DNA from: Byssochlamys sp. IMV 00236 | Lineage: Eukaryota > Ascomycota > Eurotiomycetes > Eurotiales > Thermoascaceae | Reading direction: 5' to 3' | Assembly (NCBI GenBank): GCA_001931875.2 | Contig: MSJH02000650.1 | Coordinates: forward strand, 186,001 to 250,000 | Length of the DNA stretch: 64,000 bases | Part shown: piece after piece, positions 37,643 to 49,282 of the stretch | How positions within the stretch are numbered: the first letter of the stretch is position 1 | Layout of the letters: each line of letters starts with the position of its first letter | The notes under the pieces: generated by a model | Databases searched by the model: none | Seen by the model: only the letters and a program-made list of their open reading frames with translations | What the model was told of the DNA's origin: nothing | Position numbers and translations under genes: made by a program

Positions 37643-38860
37643 TTGGAGAATGGAGCAAAACCAACCTTCCTGAATCAGAACGCTCAATCAGCGCTGCACG
37701 GTGCTGTCTTGAATGATGCTACCGAATTAGTGGAGCTTTTACTACAACAAGACATAAATATCAACGGCCGAGACAAACACGGCCGAACTCCCCTGTTCTA
37801 TGCTGTACAACGGCGCCAAACGGCTATAGTCCAGATGTTACTTCAGGCAGGTGCGGACTCAAACATATCGGAGGATGATTTCGCAGATCCAATCCTCTAC
37901 AATACCAGATCCCTATTCCGCGTTTCCAGAGATCTGAATACACGTAATTCCGAAAAACTTTTTGGGGGTCTGACACCATTATTTTTTGCCGCCGGTGACG
38001 GAAAACATGCTATTGTCGAATTGCTGTTGGGTCACGGTGCCACCCCAGACATACAGGACAGATTTGGAGAGAGACCCATTCATTGGGCAGCAGGGCAAGG
38101 GTTCGAAGCTATTGTGAAGATGCTCCTCGACAAGGGCGCAAATGCAAACCAACTGGATCATCTTAGCCAGTCACCCCTTTTATGGGCTCTGGGAGTGTAC
38201 AGCGACGACCTCTATGACAAAGTCAGCAGGGGCAGGGGGCCTGGAATGTGGTATAACCGTGGAGTTGGGGACAGGGAAGCAGTGTTGGATCTGCTGCTAA
38301 AAAATGGTGCAGATCCCAATGTTATTGATGAAGATGAGCGGACACCACTTTCTTTGTCGGTAAAGCTTGGCTTGAACTCGAAGGCCTTGGTTCGCTCGTT
38401 TTTGCGTGCAGGCTGCGACCCCAACAGGAAAGATAAATATGGACGAACCCCACTGATGGGAGCAACTGTTCGGGGAATGACCAAATTCGTGACAGCACTC
38501 CTTGAAGCCCCAAATCTTAACCGAGATGCGACTGATAATTTCGGTCGCACGGCGCTACTAGGAGCTACTGCGAGGAATAAACCGTGCATCCAAGGCCTCC
38601 TGCTACAGCCAGGCGCAGGCGCGGAAACCCAAATTGTGCATCCTTCAACTGTTTTGGATGAGCCGAGCAAAGATGACGACGGTCTGTTTTGTGATATTTA
38701 CGGAGCACCCGAGTCGCCAAATCTCGCCTACCATTGTTCAATATGCAATGAGGACAATTTTGATGTCTGTGAGGAGTGTAAGAAGTGGGGTGCGACATGT
38801 TTAGATGCCACACATGAGATGACCCAGCGTTTGACCATGGAATTTCGACGTGTTCAATAA
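37643..38860 (+). pseudogene. 5'-truncated ankyrin-repeat / ZZ-type zinc-finger protein
   Basis: An open frame of 405 codons begins inside an ankyrin repeat (the leading LENGAKPTF is the end of one) and has no plausible ATG or upstream exon; the DNA before it is AT-rich and degenerate. About seven ankyrin repeats follow, e.g. HGRTPLFYAVQRRQTAIVQM and GERPIHWAAGQGFEAIVKML. The C-terminus is a ZZ-like finger: FCDIY ... YHCSIC ... NFDVCEECKKWGATCLDATH. Its first CxxC is CDIY, so one zinc ligand is Tyr. TGC to TAC is a C-to-T change on the other strand in a CpA context, as repeat-induced point mutation produces. Ankyrin/ZZ proteins of this kind are a large fungal family often linked to NACHT-type genes. 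The copy looks inactive, though a shorter protein could still be made. Confidence 0.6.
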
Positions 38861-40088
38861 TGTGAGATCCTTAAGCTGCTTAAGTAGAGGCTCTATTCCA
38901 AGATCAACTCCCCCTGCTTCTAACTTTGCAATGTAATTGTTTATGATAGCAAGTGGTGGTTTAAAGTGCCCACTGAAGTTGCTACAGCCCGTGCTTTCTA
39001 ATTAGGGCGAGGGGCTATTGATCTTTCAGCAGAATGTGAAGAGCTTCTGTATCCTGCTATAGCAAATAAGTTCGGTGTATGCTCCTCTCACGTTGCTTTC
39101 TGGGGGGTTACCTGTATCAATACATGACCAGCAGCTTGAGTTGAGTACTCTAGCTAGGTCTCTAGAGAGCGTATGATAGTTAGCTAGTAAATGCCCTGCG
39201 GGGATTACTGGTTTAGCTTTCTCTCTTTATTTTTATTCAAATCTTATTTCTACTTCTGATACTTCTGATATTTCTTTGATTGTTGTTGTTGTTATTGTTA
39301 TCTTTATCATCCGAATATCATTATGGTCCAGAAATATGAAGCCATGATGATATTTAACGAGAAGAGACACTTATTTAAGAAGTTAGAACATCAATTTTCA
39401 TCAAAGCGAATGTGGGGTCGGTGCGCTAGCTTCTGACAAGTAGTTACTCATTATTGGACTATATTTATGGTATCAAACCTCCGTGACTCAGTTTGACCTA
39501 CTATCCTCAAAATGTAATCCTCAGAAAGTACAATACTGGAGTGAATTGTCCAGATCCAAGCTGATCTGCCTGCTTGTTTCAGGTCGCAGTTCTTTGATTC
39601 TTTCACTTGCCTGAATCACCACTGTTTCTTTCACGGGCACCACTTTCTCCATCTTAAAAGTCAGATTCTCAGCGTTCGCTCCTTCAGACATTCTCCTCTG
39701 CTGGCACTGCTATGGTCTGGCTTCTATCCAATTTCTTGCTCAGGAGCATACTCTCTGAGCCGTTGTATTAAGGTTTATCTTCTACCTATAGCCGTAACCA
39801 AGCTAGCTTATAGGGATTTACTCCTTATCCTTCTATAACCATATATTCAAATAGAAGAAGTCACAGTTATCAACAAGTCGATATTTCCAATAACCAATAT
39901 CATATTTATAGACCATCTTTCCCTGCCCGCCCCGCATAATCTGGAAAGCTACTCCGGTAAATATAGCGCTCAACACCTCTTTATTTTAGATACAAGTGCT
40001 GATTGAATATAGGGTTCTACATATGACGTGAGCCAGATACTTATAGGAAGCGCTCTGGTGGTATTTCCCTGCGGTCCGACACATCAGA
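38861..40088. other. AT-rich degenerate DNA
   Basis: No gene is supported here. It is AT-rich with short TA-rich runs and stops in all frames. It probably continues the decayed accessory island. Confidence 0.5.
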
Positions 40089-41900
40089 ATGGACATCGAG
40101 AATATCAAAGACCGGTCTACTGGTATCGCTCTGAGAGATGATGTGCATAAGTCGTTTGGCAACTTCGCCTTGAGTTTTCTCCTCACTATAAGTGTGCTCC
40201 CATTGCCAAGTGCAGTTTTACTGGACTGCCATTGGAGTGGCCGAAATCCTGAACGCGTCAGGCATGGGCGAGAAGCAAATAAGGGAATGGGAAAATATAA
40301 AGATAAGTACTTCAGCGCGATCCCTGATGGCCCTTACGTGCATCCACACGTGCTCTCCTTCCCAGACGGTAAAATGAAGACCAGCTGGTGCAATTCGTTG
40401 CCGGATATCGATGTCCGCGATACATACTCGTTCTTTTGGAAAGCCCCAAAAGGGGGGAAGCAGATCTGGTTCGCCGTTTGCAGCACTCCCAGCAAAAACT
40501 GGGTCGCTGATTTATATTAGGATATAAAGTGCTGGCATGTTTAGGATATTGCGGTGATTCGCTCCGAAGTTGGGACCAGCAAGAACTTAATCATCTGGGA
40601 CTGTGATCCCAGGGATCCGGCCGGGAAGAAACCCCATGAGTTCCTCCTTTCCCCGCAGAGGGCCGTATATAAATACACGAGAGAACAAGGGGAGCTCGCC
40701 TCGTTCTGGTATTCGACCAACCGAGCTTTCTTGGGACTGGACCAGTGCCTTCCCTCGACCCTGGGCTAGCTATACGATATGGTCAGCGTCCCGCTGGCGG
40801 AGAATGATCCGCGATTGAACCATTATATAAAGATCACCAGGAAATAGGAGCTGACCGACTCCACACGGATATGATCCCATCTCGCTTGTGCCCTCTTCAT
40901 TGATGAACTCCTGCCGATCGGTCTGGCAACCCCCCCTGGAGCCGAGTTTGGGCCACTGTCCGATACTATGCGCGACGATTGTCTGAACGAAGACGGCTCG
41001 GCGGATTTTTCTCGTTATCTAAAAGCCGCATTCGAGAACCAGCATTGACTGATCTGTTTCACGCTGATTCTTCTTGTCGATCACATATTCCACTTCCATG
41101 CAGTTCGTCAACATTACCAGGGGCCAGCTGTTCGACTCTGCGCTTCCGGCCTGGAAACACCCAGCAATAGTTTTCACTCTTTCTGTGGATGACCTGCGAG
41201 ATATTGCGGATGAATTTAACAGAGACGAAGGATTCCTTCCGGCCTAATGGCTAATACTATAGCATCTCCATGGCATCGACGAATTCTGGAACGATGTCCA
41301 GGTGATTGCAAACAATCTACCTGAATTCCAGAGATTCCTTGATATGGCTGAAAGTCGACACCAGTCAAATCTCTTGAGAGGAGTGATAACAGGCACCCAT
41401 CGTCGCTTGCGGCAGTAAGAGACCTTCACAGATGTCTAAGCGAGTGGTGGGATATAACTCGGTTATCAGTGTCAGTCACCCTCTGCCACTGATTTCGAGA
41501 TGGCCAAGAAGGGAATATCGGAAACATTGCCTGGGTCTTTAGATAATCTTTCTGATTGGATGTGTCAGATACTGGATAAGCAGCGGAGACTTATCAGAAA
41601 CTTGCCGACCCTGGATGCATATAACGGCATTGGAAGTGTATCCGATGAGTCGGATTGGCGAAATGTCCCTCTTGGACCGTCCGCACAGTTTTCTCCCGCT
41701 AGTTATATTCATGGACTAGGCTTCATCTAGATGTCATGACGTCTGACTTTGGTCCATTTGCAGAAGACGTTGAACTTGCCCGGTTGGATATGAGCGGTCA
41801 CTCTGGATATCTATGTACTTATCTGCCACTGTTCACCGCCCTGGATCATAATCGCTTTTATCTAGCATCTCGCTGCCCCTCCAAATAAATAATATTAATA
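40089..41900 (+). pseudogene. Decayed coding remnants, possibly HNH nuclease-derived
   Basis: Coding-like stretches in different frames are broken by stops and frameshifts. The frame at 40089-40520 begins MDIENIKDRSTGIALRDD and continues VHKSFGNFALSF, which resembles the 'HNH_2' nuclease core of fungal proteins (D-x-n-GI-L...HK-FGxF). Next come a stretch around PYVHPHVLSFPDGKMK, a frame with TSKNLIIWDCDPRDP (40554-40769), and one around ALFIDELLPIGLATPPGAE (about 40890-41046). Further shreds run to about 41.9 kb. Base composition is less AT-rich than the flanks. I cannot name the later pieces. They may come from one long inactivated gene or from several. Confidence 0.35.
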
Positions 41901-42863
41901 TCTAGAAGGACAACTTCTTCTTCCCTCGAACATTCCGTGTGACTTGTACTAGCATACTCATATTTATATTCATCCTTCTCAGAACCCACGGGATCTGCTC
42001 GTACAATTCCCCGTCGTATGCAAGCAGTAATTAATTAATATCATTAATAATGATTGCTGTAGACATTCTGAGCACGTTGCCCAGTGGTGCCACCACAGGC
42101 GATTGATCGGGAAGTGAGAGGAGAGGCAAGCCGAGAGTTCGGCCGACTGGGTCGGATTTGCGATGTTGTTTCGTTGGGCGGAAAAGATGATCAGAGGCTA
42201 ACAGGGCTAAAATGGGCTAATCAGCCAAAAAACTCTCCGCAAGATCGACTTCATTATTAATCATTCGGAGTTATTAATCATTTCAGAAGAGGCCAACAGC
42301 TGCACAATCCAACCACGGGTTCGGTCACTTTTCACAGCATCCTATTGATTGCCCGGCGCTTTACAGGAGAAGGGAAAGGAAGAAAAGGAAACATTTGAGA
42401 CGGCTGAATCTTAATCGGAGCGGCGAGGGGCAGTTCCAGTTGCCATTGTCGCCGCCGACGTGACGATATTGATATGATGGAGGGGCTTCTACCATAAGCA
42501 GTTTAACGATTCGTGTATTAGTTATTATGATTATTATTATTAAGTAGAGTATGTATTAGAATTATTAGTATTATGATTGCTATTATTATTCCAAGCTACG
42601 ATGCTTCTCCGGCATGATTATTATTATTTCAAAGCAGAGTGGAGCAACATTTGTCTGCGATTTGTCCTTCGATCGGCTTCTCCGCGGTGACATTTCTCTT
42701 GCTTGAAGTTATTTAAAGCTGGTCGATCTCCCCGGGGTACGCTCCATTCATATTGGGGTATAGATATTATTATTATTATTATCACCATACTCGACCTTTA
42801 TTAACATCCTCTCCTCCTCCTCTCTGTTATCTCTCTCTCCCTGATCAACCACAACCAACAACC
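41901..42863 (+). promoter_or_regulatory. Upstream region of the reductase gene
   Basis: No gene is seen in this 963 bp. It contains GCGGAAA at 42178-42184, several ATT-rich microsatellites (around 42530-42590 and 42764-42782) and a CT-rich tract at 42808-42842 just before the start codon, typical of strongly expressed Aspergillus genes. Confidence 0.45.
42764..42782. repeat. (ATT)n microsatellite
   Basis: Six tandem ATT units about 80 bp before a start codon, so probably in the 5' leader of the reductase gene. Similar ATT runs occur near 5228, 42535, 59218 and 59320. Confidence 0.8.
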
Positions 42864-44231
42864 ATGTCGGCCCGCGCTCAGGTTCCCGATATCATCAACA
42901 AGCCCGCTCCCGGCGTTTCCTACTTCACTCCTGCCCAGGAACCGCCAGCTGGAACGGCTGCTGACCCCCAGTCCGATGGCACCAAGCCTCCCAAGCTCTT
43001 CACGCCTCTCAAGCTGAGGGGTCTCACCCTGCACAACCGTATTGGGGTACGTTGGTAGTTGTTCTATTCGTCGTTATCGTTATCATCGCAAGATGAACCC
43101 AAGATGAACCCAAGAACTGACCGTGATCTCCTTCTTCTCTAGCTTTCTCCCCTCTGCCAGTACTCCGCCCAGGATGGCCACATGACTGACTGGCATCTCG
43201 CCCATCTGGGAGGCATCGCCCAGCGCGGTCCTGGTCTCCTGATGATCGAGGCCACCTCTGTTGTTCCCGAAGGACGCATTACCCCCCACGACGTCGGATT
43301 GTGGAAGGATTCGCAGATCGAGCCGATGCGCCGGGTGATTGAGTTTATCCACAGCCAGAACCAGATCGTCGGTGTTCAGATCGCCCATGCTGGTCGCAAG
43401 GCTAGCACCGTGGCTCCCTGGTTGTCCATGGGTGACCTGGCCACCGAGAAGGCTGGCGGCTGGCCCGACAACGTCAAGGGTCCCAGTGACATCCCCTTCA
43501 CCGACCGTTTCCCTCTGCCCAAGGCCATGACCAAGCAGGACATTGAGGAGCTCAAGACCGCCTGGGGGGCTGCCGTCAAGCGTGCCGTCAAGGCGGGCGC
43601 TGACTTTGTTGAGATCCACAACGCCCACGGATACCTGCTGAACTCCTTCCTCTCTCCGCAGTCCAACAACCGGACCGACGAGTACGGTGGCAGCTTCGAG
43701 AACCGCATTCGTCTGACCCTCGAGATCGCCGAGATCACCCGCAAGGCTGTTCCCGAGGACATGCCCGTTTTCTGGCGTGTCACTGCCACCGAGTGGTTGG
43801 AGGAGGTCAAGCCCGACGAGCCCAGCTGGCGCGTCGAGGACACCGTCAAGCTGGCTCAGATCCTCGCCGACAAGGGCCTGGTCGACTTGATCGATATCAG
43901 CTCTGGTGGAAACAACATTCAGCAGAAGATCAAGGGCGGTCCTGGATTCCAGGCTCCCTTCTCAGTCGCCGTCAAGAAGGCGGTCGGCGACAAGGTTGCC
44001 GTCAGCGCCGTTGGCAGCATCAACGACGGCAAGCTGGCCAACAAGCTGCTCGAGGAGGACGGTCTTGACTTCATCTTCATTGGCCGTGGCTTCCAGAAGA
44101 ACCCCGGTCTGGTTTGGACCTTTGCTGAGGACCTCGACACTGAGATCTCCATGGCCAACCAGATCCGCTGGGGTTTCACCAGCCGTGCCGGTCCAGTCTT
44201 CTTGAAGAAGCGCAGCCAGCAGAAGCACTAA
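42864..44231 (+). CDS. Old Yellow Enzyme-type NADH:flavin oxidoreductase (YqjM-like)
   Basis: Two exons (42864-43046, 43143-44231) encode 423 residues. The flavin barrel starts at about residue 45 (PPKLFTPLKLRGLTLHNRIG). Splicing restores LSPLCQYSAQDGH, with the Cys near residue 66 that tunes FMN in the YqjM/thermophilic-like class. The pair H220/H223 (EIHNAHGYLLNSFLSPQSN) binds the substrate carbonyl. TDEYGGSFENRIR, ISSGGN and VGSINDG ... FIFIGRGFQKNPGL complete the phosphate-binding end of the barrel. The enzyme reduces activated C=C bonds with NAD(P)H; the substrate is unknown. GC-rich third positions suggest high expression. The neighbouring P450 could share a detoxification or secondary-metabolic role, but no shared control is seen. 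Confidence 0.92.
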
Positions 44232-45736
44232 ATCTTACACAAAACGATGTAACTAGAATCTCGCGTATGAGGACTCCCAGACATGATTGATGGTTTTGTT
44301 ATGGTCTCTCCCCCTTCCTCTAGAGATACAATCATATAGAGCTTATGAATGAAAATATTACGGATGTTAATCTTTATTCTTCTCCCTGTTCAATTAGATG
44401 ATATATGAATCACTTACATGTTGATCGCAGTCATCCACCATAGGGAAGTAGTCAAAAAACCCCCCCCCCCAATCCCGATAAAGTGTCATGTACTTAGTGT
44501 CCAAAGCGAATCGGATGATTTTCTACCACTAAACCACCACAGATCTACCCGTGCAATAAGTACATAGACCATATCCATATTCGTAACTAGTGTAAATAGA
44601 CCGACCACACGGGGCATCCGATCGCGTGAACCCCAGATATGCTTTCTCGGAGAGCCTCGGCGCAACGTGTGAATTTTGAAAAAGCCGTCGGACACGGAAC
44701 CAGATAAGATCTCCGTCGTCCGAGTTGACATCAAGGAGAATCCAATCGTCGTCAAAGGAGTGTCGATTACGAAAACAATTACCGACTTTGACTAAGTTAC
44801 ATCTAGAATCCTTTTGCCTTGATTGTCTTCTGGGGTAGGTATTTTTTTGAGAAAAAGATCGAGGTAGTTCAACATCCTCGGGAGAAGCGATTGAACCGAC
44901 TCCGTTTATTATTTCAAGGATTGGGCCCGCTCCTCGCGCTGGTTACCTGATCTGGGTTGACTTGAGGACTGGCCATTAGTTAAAAGAATCGACAGATTTC
45001 CAGCGCACCGTCGGAACTCGGACGTCGAGTTTGCAATCCCAGATCGATCTCGGAGATCGATCGTGATATGGATCGCGGATTATTTCGGTGACTATCGATC
45101 TGCAGCTGTTGTGCAATTAGGTGCTTACATCCGATCCCTTCTGCAACCAACCGGGGGGTACGTTGACATTTTCTCCGAAGAACGAACAGCTCCAAGAACT
45201 CCAGTGTCTATCCATCAATCGCATCGTGGATTACTTTCACTGGTCACGAACGACACCGCATTTTTTCACCTTTTCTCCTTAACAAGTTGGAGCGAGAGCA
45301 ATCTTGCATAAGATCCAGCAGGCTACGGGTGTCGGAGATCTCGCGTTTGGACGGGGTGGATCTTCAACATACTTAGTCCCTAACCAAGCCAAGCGTCGAT
45401 GAAGCTTTGGATGTTTGAAGATTCATCATTATTATCATCTCGCCAAGTCTTTCTTCATGGACAGTTGATATAAACTCGTCCTTTACCAACGAAACATCTC
45501 CCTGGAACGCATCGACGGCCAAGACCGCTCTTTTCGACGCAACAATTGACGAACTCGAAAAGTGCATTATCAGTCAGCTGAGCTGCTAATTACTGACTGA
45601 CTGACTGATTGACTGACCTACTTGGTTCTTTCGTGTATTCGTGTCTTGCGAATTGCTGCTATCAAACTTACTCGCCATTATTCCTTTTTGATCTCATCGT
45701 CTTTTTAAAACATCCTTTTACCCTGACTACAGTACA
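44232..45736. other. Intergenic region before the P450
   Basis: No supported gene. A minus-strand stretch at about 44506-44760 is open in two frames but matches nothing I know. A poly-C run lies at about 44461-44470. The last 150 bp, with the CTGA repeat, is probably P450 5' leader. Confidence 0.5.
45593..45617. repeat. (CTGA)n tandem repeat
   Basis: Six near-perfect tetranucleotide units, one with a T substitution, about 120 bp before the P450 start codon. Confidence 0.8.
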
Positions 45737-47601
45737 ATGGGTCTCTCTAATCCGATTTGGGCAATCTTGTCCTTCAGTCTCGGTATTCTTCTCGTGCAAC
45801 ATAAACCAGAGTACTCCGTACGAGAATCCTATTTCCTAACGGCCCTATCGATCTTCTTCACAACACTCGTCGGGAGAATTGTCTATACTACAATCCTATA
45901 TCCGGAATTCTTTACACCACTAAGACATATCCGGACGCCAAAGGCAAGTTATACATCCATACATACAATTAATCATTTTAACCTTCTCGAAAAAAGTCCA
46001 TACATGAGACAGACCATCATTGCTAAACTTCTCATACATACAGGGAAGATCATGGCTCAAAGGCAATACGCAATCATTATTCATCGAGTCTCCCGGATCG
46101 CGCTGTCTCCGATGGATGGAGGAGATGCCTGATGCGGAACTTATCCGGTACTATCTAGTAGGAAATATGGAAAGAGTGCTTGTAGTGAGCCCCAAAGCTC
46201 TAAGCGAGGTTCTTACTCTGAAGTCATACGACTTTCGGAAGCCTGATCTTGCACGGATCTCTCTGGAGCGTATCACTGGTAATGGCGTTCTGCTCGCTGA
46301 AGGGGACGAGCATAAGGTTGGTTCGAACATCCTGTATATCCTGTTTTGGGGACCTTTTCATCCATCTCGCTAACTAATTCATTACGCAGAGACAACGGAA
46401 GAATCTCATGCCTGCTTTCTCTTATCGTCATGTTAAGAATCTCTACCCAGTCTTCTGGACCAAAGCAGTCGAGATGGTCCAGATGATTGCGGATGAGCTT
46501 CGCAGCCAACCAAACTCTGAAGAAGAAGAAGATGATGATGATAAAACAATCATAGTCGGCGACTGGGCCAGTAGAGCCACTCTCGACGCCATCAGCATCG
46601 CCAGCATGGGCCGCGACTTCGACACGCTCCGCGATCCAGATAACGAACTCAACAACCACTACCGTCGCTTACTGATGGAGCCGTCCGTGAAAATGAGAAT
46701 CCTCTTCCTAGTGGCGATGTTCCTCGTCGATTTGAGATTCTTTCAGAAAATACCCATAAAGCGAAACCGTGACGTTCGCGCAGCATCAAGCTACATCCGA
46801 ACCGTTGCCCGACAACTAGTTCGCGAGAAGAAAGAACGGCTCGAAAAGAAAAACACACAAGACCCCAATACCAAGGACGCCGTTACCGCAGCCAGCGACG
46901 AAATCGACATCATGTCCGTCGCCCTGACCAGCGGCGGCTTTTCAGAAGAGAATCTAGTAGATCAAATGATGACTTTCCTCGCAGCAGGGCACGAAACCAC
47001 CGCTTCTGCCTTCCAATGGGTCATCTACGCCCTGTGCAAACATCCAGGAATCCAATCTCGTCTTCGAGACGAAATTCGCGCAAATCTCCCATCCCCATCC
47101 CCATCACATACATCCAGTACCATCTCCGCCTCAATCATCGATTCCCTCCCCTACCTCAACGCCGTCTGCAATGAGACTCTGCGCTTCTACCCCTCTGTAC
47201 CTCTCACCATCCGTGAAGCAGCCCGCGACACAACCGTCGTCGGCCAACATATCCCGAAAGGATCCCTACTTGTTTTAGCCCCCGAAGCCACGAACCGGAG
47301 TAAGGAACTCTGGGGCCCCGACGCGGATATATTTGATCCGGAACGTTGGATGGGTCCAGGACGAGCGAATACCGGTGGTGCGGATACGAATTATGCGTTT
47401 CTCAGTTTCCTCCATGGTCCGAGAGGGTGTATTGGTCAGGGGTTTGCGAAGGGGGAGTTGGCGTGCATGGTGGCTGTTACGGTGGGGAGGTTTCAGATGG
47501 AATTGAAGAATCCGGATGCGGAGCTGAAGATGAGGAGAGGTGTTACTGTGTCGCCTATTGATGGTGTGGAGGCGAGGTTTAGGGTTGTTGAGGGTTGGTA
47601 G
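45737..47601 (+). CDS. Cytochrome P450 monooxygenase
   Basis: Three exons (45737-45943, 46044-46316, 46390-47601) encode 563 residues. Intron 1 uses a GC donor (AAG|GCAAGT) and a CAG acceptor; the only in-phase join is there. Two hydrophobic segments at residues 5-20 and about 32-52 give an ER membrane anchor. The oxygen-binding I-helix motif is AGHETTAS, the ExxR motif is ETLR, the PERF-like motif is FDPERWMG, and the heme loop is FLHGPRGCIG with ligand C507. A Glu/Asp-rich loop (SEEEEDDDD) after the B-C region is unusual. The class resembles fungal CYP families related to CYP4/CYP3 clans. The substrate cannot be told. Its partner would be the ER NADPH-P450 reductase, encoded elsewhere. Confidence 0.92.
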
Positions 47602-47866
47602 GTTTCGTTCTTTAAATGTTGGGGATTTTGTTTTTTTTTTTTACGTTTTTATTCCACTATAACGATGAACCTGACCTGCTTGATTATTGCGGTATATATA
47701 TATATTGTTCCTTTTCCATCATCTTGATTCTATTAATCTGTCCAGTGTCAAGTTTCTTGCACGTATAGCAAAGGTCTGGCATTTCCAAGAGCAACGGGCA
47801 CTTATACACCCACATAAATAACTATAGAACCAGCTCAAATAAAACATGAAGCAAAGATCGAACAAT

Positions 47867-49282
47867 CTAATAATACTCCTCTCGAAACACCATAACCCTC
47901 TCCTTTTCTCCGTCTGCATCTTCTTCGATCCAGGCCCGAAACATACCACCACAATTGAAATCGAAGACAACATTTCCTCTCTTTAGCTTATCACCAAGAT
48001 TCTCTGGGGAGTGAGATGAAATTTCGATGCCGATGATCCCACCTTGTCCCTCACTCGTCTTTTCCCATCGTTTACCTGCGGAGTGCTGCAGTTCACCGCC
48101 TTGTCCGGCGACGGCGGTGACGGCCTCAGCGAGCGTACTCGGGAAAGATCCTGCAGGAGAGAATCGGAGCATCGAGGACGCAGTACGGGCCGCGGCGACG
48201 CGTAAGAAAGAGTCGCCGTTGCCAGTTCCTGAGAGGGCGATTGCACGACGGGTGGTAAGAGGTTTGTTATATTTCGGTTGTTGATGGCTCAGAAGGGGTT
48301 GCTTTTCAGGGGAGCGAGGACGATGTGATCTTGAGTCTTGGTCTGCGGAGACGTCCCGGCTTGAAGACAGATAACGAAGGTAAGAGGCAAGACAATCTCC
48401 CAGGCACGATTTCAGATAACTGGTAAAGTCCCAACTGGTGAGATCTGCGGACTGATCTGATTCTGCATGTGTTGCCGTTGAACTTGATGTCCCGTATACC
48501 ATCGTCCCAGTCTCACTTTCAGCAGTTACTTTAACATCCCACGCCTCAGCCCAGAATCCCGCCCCGAATGTCGGTGTATCACCAACTCTCCCGGGCTTCT
48601 TGTTCGTCAACCCCCCCGTGCTCGTAGCAACGGCCAGATTGCCCCATTGATCCAAGCAGACGCATCCCACAGTCCCCTGGCTCATTGTAATATCTTCCTT
48701 AATCCCCTTCAACCCTCTCATATGCTCATCCCATCGCTTCTGAGTCCAGAACCACTCGTCGGGCGCAAACTCTAGACCCCATTCGTCAGCCAGCTTCTCG
48801 ACTTCGAGCCCACTGAGCTGCGAGTGCATATTTCCTCCATCACCGTTCGGTTCGCCGTTGGAATCGTAACCCGTTCGCAGAAGCGCTTCCCGCGCAAGTT
48901 GGATCGGATGCCGTACGCTCCTCACGTTGATAACGCCCGCGCCGCGTTTGATCGTTCCCGGTTCGCTGCTATTCTCCCAGCCCTCTCGGATGGATGTCAC
49001 CATGACAGAGGCTTCCATCTCGATAGTGCCAGCGGAGGTAAAAACGCTGCCCCGACCGCAGTTGAATAGCTCGTCGTCTTCCATCAGCGAGACAGCATGT
49101 ACTGCTGCGTCGAGGGCGGTTGCGCCATTTTTGAGCAGTGTGTACGTCGAGCGGAGGTAGGCAAGGAGAGACGCATGGAATTTGTCATAGAGAGGAGGTG
49201 GAAGAGTCGAACGATGGATGTCGCCCGCGCCGCCGTGGAGGATGAGTGTCGGTTTGAACGTCGGAGGAAGAGCTGCGGACAT
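47867..49282 (-). CDS. Isoaspartyl peptidase/L-asparaginase or taspase-like (Ntn hydrolase)
   Basis: A single exon encodes 471 residues. The N-terminal part has the family features LILHGGAGDIHRSTLP, GATALDAAVHAV, DDELFNCGRGSVFTSAGTIE and EMEASVM. The autocleavage/nucleophile site is SQGTVGCVCLD with T204, followed by GNLAVATSTGGLTNKKPGRVGDTP, which binds substrate. In this fold the chain cuts itself before Thr, giving alpha and beta subunits. A long low-complexity insertion (about residues 260-340: TYGTSSSTATHAES..., RSHRPRSPEKQP) interrupts the beta subunit, so it is longer than bacterial enzymes (~320) and closer to fungal threonine-aspartase-like proteins. It is probably cytosolic and degrades isoaspartyl dipeptides or asparagine, or is a specific protease. 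Conserved C-terminal blocks (ALSGTGNGDSFLRVAAARTA, FNCGGMFRAWIEED) support function. Confidence 0.88.
   Translation of the reverse strand: MSAALPPTFKPTLILHGGAGDIHRSTLPPPLYDKFHASLLAYLRSTYTLLKNGATALDAAVHAVSLMEDDELFNCGRGSVFTSAGTIEMEASVMVTSIREGWENSSEPGTIKRGAGVINVRSVRHPIQLAREALLRTGYDSNGEPNGDGGNMHSQLSGLEVEKLADEWGLEFAPDEWFWTQKRWDEHMRGLKGIKEDITMSQGTVGCVCLDQWGNLAVATSTGGLTNKKPGRVGDTPTFGAGFWAEAWDVKVTAESETGTMVYGTSSSTATHAESDQSADLTSWDFTSYLKSCLGDCLASYLRYLSSSRDVSADQDSRSHRPRSPEKQPLLSHQQPKYNKPLTTRRAIALSGTGNGDSFLRVAAARTASSMLRFSPAGSFPSTLAEAVTAVAGQGGELQHSAGKRWEKTSEGQGGIIGIEISSHSPENLGDKLKRGNVVFDFNCGGMFRAWIEEDADGEKERVMVFREEYY

Noticed and set aside
44486..44760. Minus-strand open stretch between the reductase and the P450
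   Set aside because: Open in two frames with no known relatives; possible gene remnant but not supportable.
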